Origin: Planococcus antarcticus DSM 14505
GTDB taxonomy: Bacteria; Bacillota; Bacilli; Bacillales_A; Planococcaceae
Direction: 5' to 3'
Assembly: GCF_001687565.2 (NCBI RefSeq)
Contig: NZ_CP016534.2
Location: 372,001-436,000 of the forward strand
DNA length: 64,000 nucleotides
Below the pieces are notes generated by a model. It did not search any database. It saw only the letters and a program-made list of their open reading frames with translations, and was not told the origin of the DNA. A program made the translations under genes and the position numbers. Each line of letters starts with the position of its first letter. Position 1 is the first letter of the stretch. Positions 34,961 through 42,602 of this stretch are shown here, piece by piece.

Positions 34961-35746
34961 ATGAAAAAGTGGAGTCTTTTAGCACTACTTATTGCAACGA
35001 TGCTCATAGTTGCTGCCTGTGGATCCGATGAAAGTGAAGAAGGCGCGACAAGTGGTGACGGCAGCAGTGAAGGAGAAACGTATACAGTAGGAATCGACAC
35101 AACCTACCCACCTTTCGAATTTGAAGTAGATGGCGAATATACGGGGATCGACATTGATTTGATTAAGGCAATTGCTGAAAACCAAGGGTTTGGAATTGAA
35201 TTTAGCCCGATGGATTTTGGTGGAATTATCCCGGCTTTACAGGCAGACCAATTGGATGTCGCGATTGCTGGTATGAGTATTACGGAAGAACGTCAAGCAG
35301 TAGTTGATTTTTCAGATCCTTATTTTGATGCAGGATTGTCTCTTGTTGTAGCTGAAGAAAATACAGACATCATGGCTCTAGAAGACCTTGAAGGCAAGAC
35401 TGTAGCGGTGAAGAGCGGGACAACAGGTGCTCAATTCGCCCGCGACAATGAAGCGGAATATGGCTATACCGTTGCACAATTCGAAGATAGCCCATCCATG
35501 TTCCAGGAAGTTTCAAATGGCAATGCGGATGTGCTGTTGGAAGATTATCCAGTTATTGCTTATGCAATTGCCGAAAGTGGACTTGCTTTGAAAACAGTGG
35601 GTGAGCGTTTAACCGGAGATCAGTACGGAATTGCAGTACTGAAAGGTGAAAACGCAGAACTGCTTGAACAAATCAATGCGGGTCTTCAGGAATTGCGCGA
35701 CAGCGGAGAATACGATGAAATTTTGGCGAAGTATATCGCAGAATAA
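34961..35746 (+). CDS. Amino-acid ABC transporter substrate-binding lipoprotein (GlnH-like)
   Basis: 261 residues. A lipoprotein signal with lipobox VAAC (Cys20) is followed by a Ser/Glu-rich linker and a family 3 binding protein: GIDTTYPPFEFEVDGEYTGIDIDLIKAIAE, DFGGIIPALQADQLDVAIAGMSITEER, then VKSGTTGAQFA. The ligand is a polar amino acid, probably glutamine because the ATPase is GlnQ-like. AAGGGGGAA precedes ATG. A terminator separates it from the permease gene. Confidence 0.9.
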   Translation: MKKWSLLALLIATMLIVAACGSDESEEGATSGDGSSEGETYTVGIDTTYPPFEFEVDGEYTGIDIDLIKAIAENQGFGIEFSPMDFGGIIPALQADQLDVAIAGMSITEERQAVVDFSDPYFDAGLSLVVAEENTDIMALEDLEGKTVAVKSGTTGAQFARDNEAEYGYTVAQFEDSPSMFQEVSNGNADVLLEDYPVIAYAIAESGLALKTVGERLTGDQYGIAVLKGENAELLEQINAGLQELRDSGEYDEILAKYIAE

Positions 35747-35800
35747 AAAAACTTCATTTAGTGAAAGTCTTATTGATCGTTAAAGTGGGATAAAAAATGA

Positions 35801-35832
35801 ATGCAGCGCGCAGAAGCGCGCTGCATTTTTTT
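35801..35832 (+). terminator. Terminator/attenuator between binding protein and permease
   Basis: ATGCAGCGCGC / GCGCGCTGCAT with an AGAA loop and TTTTTTT. It lies within the operon and probably lowers permease and ATPase transcript relative to the binding protein. Confidence 0.9.
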
Positions 35833-35851
35833 ATGTAAAGGGGATACGTGT

Positions 35852-36496
35852 ATGGATACAATTGTCAATGCTTTTCCGTATTTAATGGAAGGGCTGCAAG
35901 TTACACTTTATATTTTTGCGATCGCCATTGTTATTGGATTCCTGATTGGTTTGGTTGTTGCACTGTTCAGACTGGCACCGCTGAAAATCCTGAATTGGAT
36001 TGCTAAAATCTTTGTTGACGCCATTCGTGGGACGCCGTTCATCGTCCAGCTGTTCTTTATTTATTTTGGCCTAAATTCGTTGGATTTTATATCATTGGAC
36101 AATACAACAGCCGGAATTGTGACGGTGGCTATCAATGCGGGTGCCTATTTCTCGGAAATCATTCGTGCCGGTATTCAATCGATTGATAAAGGACAAACAG
36201 AGGCAGCGCGCTCACTTGGTCTGAATTCGACACAGAATATGCGTTATATCATTTTGCCGCAAGCTTTCAGACGAATGCTGCCGACCATTACCAACCAGGC
36301 AATTATTTCATTGAAGGATACATCCCTGCTATCGGTCATTGGAGTTGCAGACTTGACGCAAGAAGGCCGAATTCAGGCCAGCGCCACGTTTGATGCCTTT
36401 AATGTTTACTTAATCCTAGGGATCATTTACTTCGTCATCATATACTTGCTCTCCATGTTGGCGAGCTACGTAGAAAGGAAGTTTGTTTTACGATGA
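35852..36496 (+). CDS. Amino-acid ABC transporter permease (GlnP/GlnM-like)
   Basis: 214 residues, five or six helices. The EAA loop [28 protein letters not shown] is complete at about residues 115-145, and [16 protein letters not shown] precedes it. The ATG at 35852 follows AAAGGGGATACGTGT. It overlaps the ATPase gene by ATGA. It should form a homodimer in the membrane. Confidence 0.9.
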   Translation: MDTIVNAFPYLMEGLQVTLYIFAIAIVIGFLIGLVVALFRLAPLKILNWIAKIFVDAIRGTPFIVQLFFIYFGLNSLDFISLDNTTAGIVTVAINAGAYFSEIIRAGIQSIDKGQTEAARSLGLNSTQNMRYIILPQAFRRMLPTITNQAIISLKDTSLLSVIGVADLTQEGRIQASATFDAFNVYLILGIIYFVIIYLLSMLASYVERKFVLR

Positions 36497-37221
36497 CTAT
36501 GATCAGAGTAGAAAACTTGAAAAAATCATTCGGCAAGCTGGAAGTGTTGAAGGATATGAGTACTGTCGTAGAAGAAAAAGAAGTGATTTGTGTGATTGGC
36601 CCATCCGGTTCAGGGAAAAGCACGTTTCTTCGCTGCTTAAACCGACTAGAAGAAATTACGGGTGGACATGTCTACATTGAAGGAACGGACATTACCGATT
36701 CCAAAGTGGACATTAATAAAATCCGTCAAGACGTCGGAATGGTGTTTCAGCAATTTAATTTGTTTCCTCACAAATCGGTACTGGAAAATGTGATTCTGGC
36801 ACCAATGAAAGTGAAGAAAAGCGACAGAAAAGCTGCTGAGAAAAAGGCCTATGAATTGTTGGAGAAAGTTGGATTGAGCGAGAAAGCGAAAGCTTATCCA
36901 GGAGAACTTTCGGGTGGTCAGAAGCAACGTGTTGCTATCGCGCGTGCACTTGCAATGGACCCGAAAATCATGCTTTTTGATGAACCGACTTCTGCACTCG
37001 ATCCTGAGATGGTAGGAGATGTGTTAGACGTCATGAAGCAACTAGCACGTGAAGGCATGACCATGGTCGTCGTAACGCATGAAATGGGATTCGCCGCTGA
37101 AATGGGCGATCGCGTGTTGTTCATTGATGGTGGTTATATTGTCGAAGAAAACGTACCGAAAGAATTGTTCGGTAACCCGCAACATGAGCGGACAAAAGCG
37201 TTTTTAAGCAAAGTGTTGTAG
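36493..37221 (+). CDS. glnQ: Amino-acid ABC transporter ATP-binding protein (GlnQ-like)
   Basis: 242 residues with all ABC motifs: Walker [10 protein letters not shown] (about 36-44), Q-loop QQFNLFPHK, signature LSGGQKQR, Walker B IMLFDEP, and the switch His in VTHEMGF. The segment [36 protein letters not shown] closely follows B. subtilis GlnQ as I remember it. It powers uptake of glutamine or a related amino acid. The last gene of the operon, ending in a terminator. Confidence 0.9.
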   Translation: MTMIRVENLKKSFGKLEVLKDMSTVVEEKEVICVIGPSGSGKSTFLRCLNRLEEITGGHVYIEGTDITDSKVDINKIRQDVGMVFQQFNLFPHKSVLENVILAPMKVKKSDRKAAEKKAYELLEKVGLSEKAKAYPGELSGGQKQRVAIARALAMDPKIMLFDEPTSALDPEMVGDVLDVMKQLAREGMTMVVVTHEMGFAAEMGDRVLFIDGGYIVEENVPKELFGNPQHERTKAFLSKVL

Positions 37222-37224
37222 AAA

Positions 37225-37249
37225 ATGCGCCTGCGGGCGTATTTTTTTT
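37225..37249 (+). terminator. Terminator of the amino-acid importer operon
   Basis: ATGCGCC / GGGCGTAT hairpin followed by a run of T. Confidence 0.8.
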
Positions 37250-37262
37250 CGCTTTTTGGCGC

Positions 37263-37346
37263 TTGGAAAGTATTTGCTTCGATTTGGATAGTAATTCATG
37301 CCAAACGGAAAGTATTTCACTCGAAACGGAAAGTATTTCAAAACTG
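37263..37346. repeat. Four tandem copies of a 21-bp repeat
   Basis: Units start at 37263, 37284, 37305 and 37326, each 21 bp, with consensus NNGGAAAGTATTT followed by 8 variable bases; the last two units share their first 14 bases. Period 21 is two turns of B-DNA and also seven codons. It lies between the convergent glnQ and ppiB genes. Confidence 0.85.
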
Positions 37347-37377
37347 AGAGAAAATATGATGGAAAAAACGCCAAACA

Positions 37378-37409
37378 AAAACCGACCTGAATTCTGATTC
37401 AGGTCGGTT
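37378..37409 (-). terminator. Terminator of ppiB
   Basis: AACCGACCTGAAT...ATTCAGGTCGGTT hairpin followed on the minus strand by TTTTGTTTGG. Confidence 0.85.
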
Positions 37410-37423
37410 AAGTTTATTCATCC

Positions 37424-37864
37424 TTATTTTTCGTCAAAAACGTGAACTTTTGTCATTTTGTCGCCATTGCTCATTGCTTTAGCGGTTTCCAATCCTGAAG
37501 TCACTTGTCCAAAAACAGTATGGACTCCGTCAAGATGAGGCTGTGGTGCGTGAACGACGAAGAATTGGCTTGAGCCAGTATCTTTGCCAGCATGCGCCAT
37601 TGATAAGCTTCCTGCCTGGTGCTTATGCGGGTTGCCTTCAGTTTCGCATTTGATTGTTTTGCCGCTGCCGCCAGCACCAGTGCCGGTTGGGTCGCCGCCT
37701 TGGCTTACGAAGCCAGGAATTACACGGTGAAATGTTACATCGTTGTAGAAACCTGAGTTTGCAAGGTCCTCAAAGTTTGCAACAGTGTTGGGTGCTTCGT
37801 TCGGGAAAAGTTCGAATTCGATGATTTCGCCATTTTCCATGTGGATGTGTCCTTTTTTCGCCAT
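37424..37864 (-). CDS. ppiB: Peptidyl-prolyl cis-trans isomerase, cyclophilin type
   Basis: 146 residues. Cyclophilin motifs [19 protein letters not shown] (catalytic Arg and Phe), [18 protein letters not shown] and [11 protein letters not shown] are all present. No signal peptide, so it is cytoplasmic; it speeds proline isomerisation during folding. AAAGGAGATG lies before the ATG. Confidence 0.95.
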   Translation of the reverse strand: MAKKGHIHMENGEIIEFELFPNEAPNTVANFEDLANSGFYNDVTFHRVIPGFVSQGGDPTGTGAGGSGKTIKCETEGNPHKHQAGSLSMAHAGKDTGSSQFFVVHAPQPHLDGVHTVFGQVTSGLETAKAMSNGDKMTKVHVFDEK

Positions 37865-37942
37865 TCTAAAAACATCTCCTTTATAATTGGTTCATTTCCC
37901 AGTATATCGATTTTTAGCTTGCCTGTATAATCATTTGGCACA

Positions 37943-38734
37943 TTACAAGGCTTTTAACGAACCGCCTTCTACGACGAGGGACTGGCCCGTCAAATAGGAG
38001 TTGGCAGCTGAAGCGAGAAAAACAATAACTTTGGCAAATTCCGCGGGCTCACCGTAGCGGCCAGCTGGAATACTCGCCTTGCTTTTTTCAACGATTTGTT
38101 CAATCGGAACATCTTGCGCGTCTGCTGCAATCTGATCGAGTTCTGCCACACGATCGGTAGCAATGCGCCCGGGACCGACCATATTGACCATGATATTATC
38201 TCCTGCCACTTCACGTGCCAACGTTTTCGAGAAGCCGACCATTCCTGCACGGAAGGTATTGGAGAGAATCAGGCCGTCAATCACTTCTTTGACCGAAGAA
38301 GAAGAGATATTGATGATGCGTCCAAATTGCTGTTCTTTCATATAAGGAAGTACGGCACGAGAGGCGCGGATATAACTCAGCAAATTTTGGTCGAATGCTT
38401 TATACCAGTCAGCATCTTCCACTGCGTCAAATCCACCAGCTTTCGGACCGCCTGTATTGTTGATTAAAACATCAATGCGACCAAATTGATCGGTGACGAA
38501 TTGGAACAGTTCCTGGATATCAGGCTCTTTGGAAACATCACAAACGTGGGAGAACACTTGTTGGTTACCGGAAGCCTCTTTTATTTCAGTGGCGGTTGCG
38601 TCAAGCGCCTGTTGGTTGCGACTTGAAATGATGACCGTGGCGCCTTCCTTGGCAAATTCGAGTGCCGTCGCTTTGCCTAGCCCTTTGCTGGAAGCCATAA
38701 CCACGACTACTTTTCCATTGATTCCTAAATCCAC
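37943..38734 (-). CDS. SDR-family protein with substituted catalytic Tyr and Lys
   Basis: 263 residues. GTG at 38734 is 9 bp after AAAGG and gives the family start MDLGINGKVVVVMASSKGLG. The cofactor motif ASSKGLG and NNTGG are normal. At the active site, where typical SDRs have Y-x-x-x-K, this protein reads LILSNTFRAGMVGFSK, so Tyr is replaced by Ser and Lys by Arg. A subgroup of 3-oxoacyl-ACP-reductase-like SDRs in Bacillales shares this pattern, as I recall. It may use another residue or not be an oxidoreductase. Confidence 0.82.
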   Translation of the reverse strand: MDLGINGKVVVVMASSKGLGKATALEFAKEGATVIISSRNQQALDATATEIKEASGNQQVFSHVCDVSKEPDIQELFQFVTDQFGRIDVLINNTGGPKAGGFDAVEDADWYKAFDQNLLSYIRASRAVLPYMKEQQFGRIINISSSSVKEVIDGLILSNTFRAGMVGFSKTLAREVAGDNIMVNMVGPGRIATDRVAELDQIAADAQDVPIEQIVEKSKASIPAGRYGEPAEFAKVIVFLASAANSYLTGQSLVVEGGSLKAL

Positions 38735-38891
38735 TACACTCATCCTTTCTTGTCTATCCATTCTTCAGTTTAAGGATAGCAGACAGATAATTCAAATTTT
38801 TATTTTTTAAATTTCCGCCATAAGTCCAATGGCGTGAATCCAGGGTAAATATGATAGGATATAGATATTGAGTAGATTAGGAGTGTTATAA

Positions 38892-39878
38892 ATGGGAGAA
38901 CGCGAAGTTTTTGATATTACAATTATTGGCGGCGGGCCGACGGGCCTGTTTGCTTCCTTTTACGGCGGTATGCGCAAAATGAAAGTGAAGATTTTGGACA
39001 GCCTTCCACAGCTTGGAGGTCAGCTGACTGAGCTGTACCCCGATAAATTCATTTACGATGTAGGTGGGTTTCCCAAAATATTGGCAAAAGACCTGGTGGA
39101 TAACCTTGTGCAGCAGGCGAAATACGGAGATCCCAAAATTTGTTTGGAGGAAACCGTGACAGCTGCAAAGCGCCAGGGGGACCATTTTGTCATTCAGACG
39201 GATAAAGGTCTGCATTACACGAAAGCAATCCTGCTGACTGCCGGTGTCGGTGCATTCCAACCCCGTAAACTTACGGTAGAAGAATGCGAAGCGTTCGAAG
39301 GGAAAACCCTTCATTATGGTGTTAGAGATTTGACTGTTTTCAGTGACAAGAAAGTAGTCGTTCTAGGTGGCGGCGATTCAGCAGTCGACTGGTCGATGAT
39401 GCTTGAAAATGTGGCATCCCATGTGACGTTAAGCCATCGCAGAGAAAAAATGACGGCACATGAGGCAAACATTGACATTTTGATGGAATCAAAAGTTGAA
39501 GTGAAAAAACCATTTGGTGTCAAAGAGTTGGTTGGTGAAAACGGCCAGATCAATGAGCTTGTATTGATCGACAAAGAAGGCAACGAAGAACGTCTTGAAG
39601 TAGATCATGTCATCGTTAACTACGGTAATATCACTTCTCTAGGAGCTATCAAGGAATGGGGACTTGAGATGGATAAAAACTCGGTCATCGTCAATTCTAA
39701 GATGGAAACGAGCATTCCTGGTATTTACGCAGCAGGCGACATCGCCACATACGAAGGCAAAGTCAAATTGATTGCAGTAGGCTTCGGTGAAGCGCCAACA
39801 GCCATCAATAACGCTAAGTCCTACCTAGATCCGAAATCTAAAGTTCAACCATTGCACAGCACCAGCGTTTTTAAATAA
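38892..39878 (+). CDS. yumC: Ferredoxin/flavodoxin-NADP+ reductase (thioredoxin-reductase-like)
   Basis: 328 residues. FAD motif GGGPTGLFASFYGGMR (about 14-29), LPQLGGQLTELYP, NADPH motif LGGGDSAVDW and C-terminal AAGDIATYEGKVKLIAVGFGEAPTAINNAKSYLDP follow B. subtilis YumC closely. It lacks the CxxC of true thioredoxin reductases. It passes electrons from NADPH to ferredoxin or flavodoxin, and in Bacillus it is essential. The C-terminal HSTS-aromatic end is retained. AGGAGTG precedes the ATG. Confidence 0.93.
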   Translation: MGEREVFDITIIGGGPTGLFASFYGGMRKMKVKILDSLPQLGGQLTELYPDKFIYDVGGFPKILAKDLVDNLVQQAKYGDPKICLEETVTAAKRQGDHFVIQTDKGLHYTKAILLTAGVGAFQPRKLTVEECEAFEGKTLHYGVRDLTVFSDKKVVVLGGGDSAVDWSMMLENVASHVTLSHRREKMTAHEANIDILMESKVEVKKPFGVKELVGENGQINELVLIDKEGNEERLEVDHVIVNYGNITSLGAIKEWGLEMDKNSVIVNSKMETSIPGIYAAGDIATYEGKVKLIAVGFGEAPTAINNAKSYLDPKSKVQPLHSTSVFK

Positions 39879-39928
39879 CACCAAAAAAGATCCGGCACAT
39901 GAAAATGTGCCGGATCTTTTTTGGTGTT
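39877..39928 (+). terminator. Long intrinsic terminator after yumC
   Basis: A 24-bp perfect stem starting AACACCAAAAAAGATCC with a GAAA loop, and a T run on either strand. Confidence 0.92.
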
Positions 39929-39952
39929 TGGTGGTTTAAGAAAGTATGTGGC

Positions 39953-40093
39953 CGCCTCCGCTTTTCTTGTGGTCCAGACTCCAGCGCCCAGCCCCTCGAG
40001 TCGCTTCGCCCTAATCAGCAATGGCAAAAAGCGCCATTACCGATAAGGCTTCCAGCGCTTGTCGGGGCTACACGGGCGCTTCCGCTTTTCTTG
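39953..40093. repeat. Dispersed intergenic repeat, copy 1
   Basis: About 140 bp beginning CCGCCTCCGCTTTTCTTG and ending GCTTCCGCTTTTCTTG, with internal blocks CTCCAGCGCCCAGCCCCTCG, GAGTCGCTTCGCC, TTCCAGCGCTTGTCGGGGC and TACACGGGCGCTT. The same blocks recur at 53723-53983 (two copies) and, shortened, at 51212-51262. Complementary blocks (AGCGCCC/GGGCGCT, AATGGC/GCCATT) allow a long imperfect hairpin. Confidence 0.85.
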
Positions 40094-40097
40094 TTAC

Positions 40098-40560
40098 CTT
40101 CTTTTTTTTTTTCGTGAGCGGATCAGTGGCAGCCGCCGTGAAAAGTGAAGTACCGGTTAAGATGATGACTACTGAAAAAGGGAGCGCTGCGATCATTAAA
40201 GCATTCTGCAGGCCTTGTGTGCCGCCAGTATAAATGACGATGGCAGTAAGGCCCCAAGTAATTGTGACCAGGTTCGGCGGATTCAACGTGTCGTCTGTTA
40301 TCTGCATGCCAAGCACGGACGTAGCCGAATCGGCAGGAGTGATGAAAATATCGCAATGACAATCAGCGTAAGAATCGACAGCAAATTTCAAAGTGGATAA
40401 TATTTTTGGACGCCGAAAGTGACAGTTTCCAAACTGTATTCGTAAATTTCAGCGATACCATTTTGTTCGCAGTTTAACGCGGAAACACCGAACACCGCGA
40501 AAAAAATGAAGCAAACTAAATAAGAAGTCGAAACAAAGAAGTTTGATTCAAAAAAATCCC
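40098..40560 (-). pseudogene. Degraded BCCT transporter, C-terminal remnant
   Basis: On the minus strand the frame ending near 40100 contains [15 protein letters not shown] and [18 protein letters not shown], which match FITSADSATFVLGMQ and VQNTIIIAALPFSFVIIL of the intact BCCT protein at 2073-3563. Further upstream a different frame gives FFAVFGVSALN and [13 protein letters not shown], again BCCT-like, with a stop and a frame change between. Only about 140 codons of roughly 500 remain and no start region is left. It abuts dispersed repeat copy 1. Confidence 0.8.
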
Positions 40561-40645
40561 GCTTCTGAGCGCCAAGGCGTCTAAGTATGTGTTAAGAAGA
40601 TAGGGAGTCCCTGATCTTTTGTCGGAATTGCCCAATGAATTATCA

Positions 40646-40670
40646 GTTTTATTACAATTTGTAATAAAAC
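40646..40670. promoter_or_regulatory. 25-bp perfect inverted repeat upstream of the LysM gene
   Basis: 12-bp arms GTTTTATTACAA and TTGTAATAAAAC flank a single T. It lies about 110 bp before the LysM-3D gene. The ATTACA/TGTAAT halves look like a repressor operator, but I cannot assign a regulator; they also contain TGTAA half-sites of the sort used by WalR. Confidence 0.5.
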
Positions 40671-40779
40671 ATAAATCTGTGTCATTAAATTGTTATGTTC
40701 CATCTGCCGTTCTGTCATGTTCCTGAAATGTCAAGGTGTTATGATCATTCTTGTTAGTGAAAAGGAGGAATTTTAATTT

Positions 40780-41595
40780 ATGAAAAAGCAAATCGTTACA
40801 CTAACTGCTATCGCAGCATTAAGTGTGGGAGCAGCTACGTCGGCTAGCGCTTCATCATCGTATACAGTTCAATCAGGGGACACTCTCTGGGGGATTTCAC
40901 AAGATAAAAACGTATCAGTAGAAAGCTTAAAAGGACTAAATAATTTATCCTCAGATCTGATCTTGCCGAGCCAAGAACTTAAAGTTGATGGACAAGTAGC
41001 GTCAGAAACAAAAGCGGACAACTCAACATATACAGTAAAATCAGGCGATACATTATTTGAAATCGCTAGCGCAAACGGAATTTCATTGGATAGTTTGATG
41101 AGCTGGAACGGCGTTTCTGGTCACCTGATCTATCCAGGTGAAGAGTTGGTCGTTAAGGGCGGAACAGCAGTGGCAGAAAAAGCACCAGCCAAAACTGCAT
41201 CGGCATCAACACCAGCACCAGCACCAGCGAAATCAACAGCACCAGCTCCAACACCAGCAAGTGCTCCAGCAGAAAAAGCACCAGCACAAGCTTCAACGCA
41301 GTCTGGTAAAACAATGACTGTTTCTGCGACAGCTTATACAGCTTATTGCATAGGATGTTCTGGAACTACAGCAACAGGAATTGATCTTCGTGCAAATCCA
41401 AACCAAAAAGTAATCGCAGTAGATCCTTCAGTTATTCCACTTGGCTCTAAAGTTTGGGTCGAAGGATACGGAGAAGCAATCGCTGGAGACGTTGGCGGCG
41501 CAATCAAAGGCAACAGAATCGATGTTTTCATCCCAACACAAAGTGAAGCTTTAGAATTTGGTCGCAAAAACATTACTATCAAAGTCTTAGACTAA
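40780..41595 (+). CDS. LysM-3D domain cell-wall protein (YocH-like)
   Basis: 271 residues. A signal peptide of about 25 residues ends at SASA. Two LysM domains follow at about 27-69 (YTVQSGDTLWGIS) and 84-128 (YTVKSGDTLFEIA), then an Ala-Pro-Lys/Thr linker (130-180) and a C-terminal 3D domain (185-270) with the three Asp in GIDLRA, IAVDPSVIPLGSKVWVEGYG and GNRIDVF. LysM binds peptidoglycan; the 3D domain is a lytic transglycosylase-like fold. B. subtilis YocH, of the same layout, is a WalR-controlled muralytic enzyme. AAAAGGAGG precedes ATG. Confidence 0.9.
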   Translation: MKKQIVTLTAIAALSVGAATSASASSSYTVQSGDTLWGISQDKNVSVESLKGLNNLSSDLILPSQELKVDGQVASETKADNSTYTVKSGDTLFEIASANGISLDSLMSWNGVSGHLIYPGEELVVKGGTAVAEKAPAKTASASTPAPAPAKSTAPAPTPASAPAEKAPAQASTQSGKTMTVSATAYTAYCIGCSGTTATGIDLRANPNQKVIAVDPSVIPLGSKVWVEGYGEAIAGDVGGAIKGNRIDVFIPTQSEALEFGRKNITIKVLD

Positions 41596-41660
41596 AAATT
41601 ACTATGCTACAAAGCCGAGGTGTTCACTCCCTTGGCTCTTTTCATGTCTTTAAATAAGCA

Positions 41661-41704
41661 AATAAAGGCGGTTTCTGAGATTTTTCAGAAACCGCCTTTA
41701 TTTG
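41661..41704. terminator. Strong intrinsic terminator
   Basis: An AAATAAAGGCGGTTTCTGA arm pairs perfectly with TCAGAAACCGCCTTTATTT, loop of 6; it separates the LysM gene from the Tat cluster. Confidence 0.88.
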
Positions 41705-41827
41705 ATAAAAATGATTGTCATAAATTTCTTCAAAATTTATGAATAGGAATTTTCATAAGGGGTATAGTAAATAATATTCTAATATTCAAAAAATATTTAT
41801 TAGCTCAAATAGAAGGGGGACAGCAAG

Positions 41828-42583
41828 ATGGCAAAAAAGGATAAGAATTTTTCGCGACGGGACTTTCTGAAGACTTCAGGTATTGCAACAGGTGCATTGA
41901 TTGGCGGCGGAATTATTGGCGGATTGATAGGTGCAAATACTAATCAGCAAGATACAGCTTCACCTACCTCAACTGGCACGTCCGAGGAGTCAATGGGCGC
42001 GGCTGGCGGAGTTAGAGGACTCGTATTCTTTGGGAATAACGCAGAATTTGAAATTTTAAATCAAGCCACTGAGCGGATTTTTCCGGAGGATGATTTAGGT
42101 CCGGGAGCCATCGGTTTGAAGGTAGCTTACTTTATCGATCAGCAACTGGCGGGTAGCTATGGCGAAAATTCGAAAGAGTACATGCAGGCTCCTTTTTACG
42201 AAGGAGAGCCCACGCAAGGTTACCAAAGCCGATTAAAAAGAAATGAGATGTTCCGTCAGGGAATTCAATTGATGCAACAGGAAGCACAGAGTCGATTTAA
42301 CGCGAATTTCGTTGATATAGAAGGCGAACAGATGGATGAAATTTTGACAGCTTTTCAGGAAGGTGAAATCCAGATGAGAGGAGTCGATTCGCAGTTCTTT
42401 TTCCGACTCTTGAGACAGGCTACTTTAGAAGGCGTATACGCGGATCCGATTTATGGCGGCAACGCCAATATGGGAGGCTGGCGGATGAAAGACTTCCCTG
42501 GGCATCAGGCTGCCTATATCAATGAAATTGAAAGCGAAGACTTTGTCGAAATCGAACCTCAGTCTCTAGGCATGCATGATTAA
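41828..42583 (+). CDS. Gluconate 2-dehydrogenase subunit 3 family protein with Tat signal
   Basis: 251 residues. A twin-arginine signal SRRDFLKTSG (residues 9-18) precedes a hydrophobic Gly/Ala/Ile stretch (18-36). The rest (FGNNAEFEILNQATERIFPEDDLGPGA..., AYFIDQQLAGSYG, IYGGNANMGGWRMKDFPG) is the small or gamma subunit of membrane-bound flavin dehydrogenases. It exports the flavin subunit encoded next door as a folded complex through Tat. The tatA and tatC genes follow in the same operon. AAGGGGGACAGCAAG precedes ATG. Confidence 0.88.
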   Translation: MAKKDKNFSRRDFLKTSGIATGALIGGGIIGGLIGANTNQQDTASPTSTGTSEESMGAAGGVRGLVFFGNNAEFEILNQATERIFPEDDLGPGAIGLKVAYFIDQQLAGSYGENSKEYMQAPFYEGEPTQGYQSRLKRNEMFRQGIQLMQQEAQSRFNANFVDIEGEQMDEILTAFQEGEIQMRGVDSQFFFRLLRQATLEGVYADPIYGGNANMGGWRMKDFPGHQAAYINEIESEDFVEIEPQSLGMHD

Positions 42584-42602
42584 ATAAAAAGGGGGAACTC
42601 AT

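Noticed and set aside
37263..37346. CRISPR array
   Set aside because: Units are contiguous and imperfect, with 8-bp variable parts and no spacers of 25-40 bp; no cas genes are seen.
37121..37378. Minus-strand open frame of 85 codons with E-I-L-S-V repeats
   Set aside because: The repeats come from the 21-bp tandem DNA array, the frame overlaps the end of glnQ in antisense, and no ribosome site is present.
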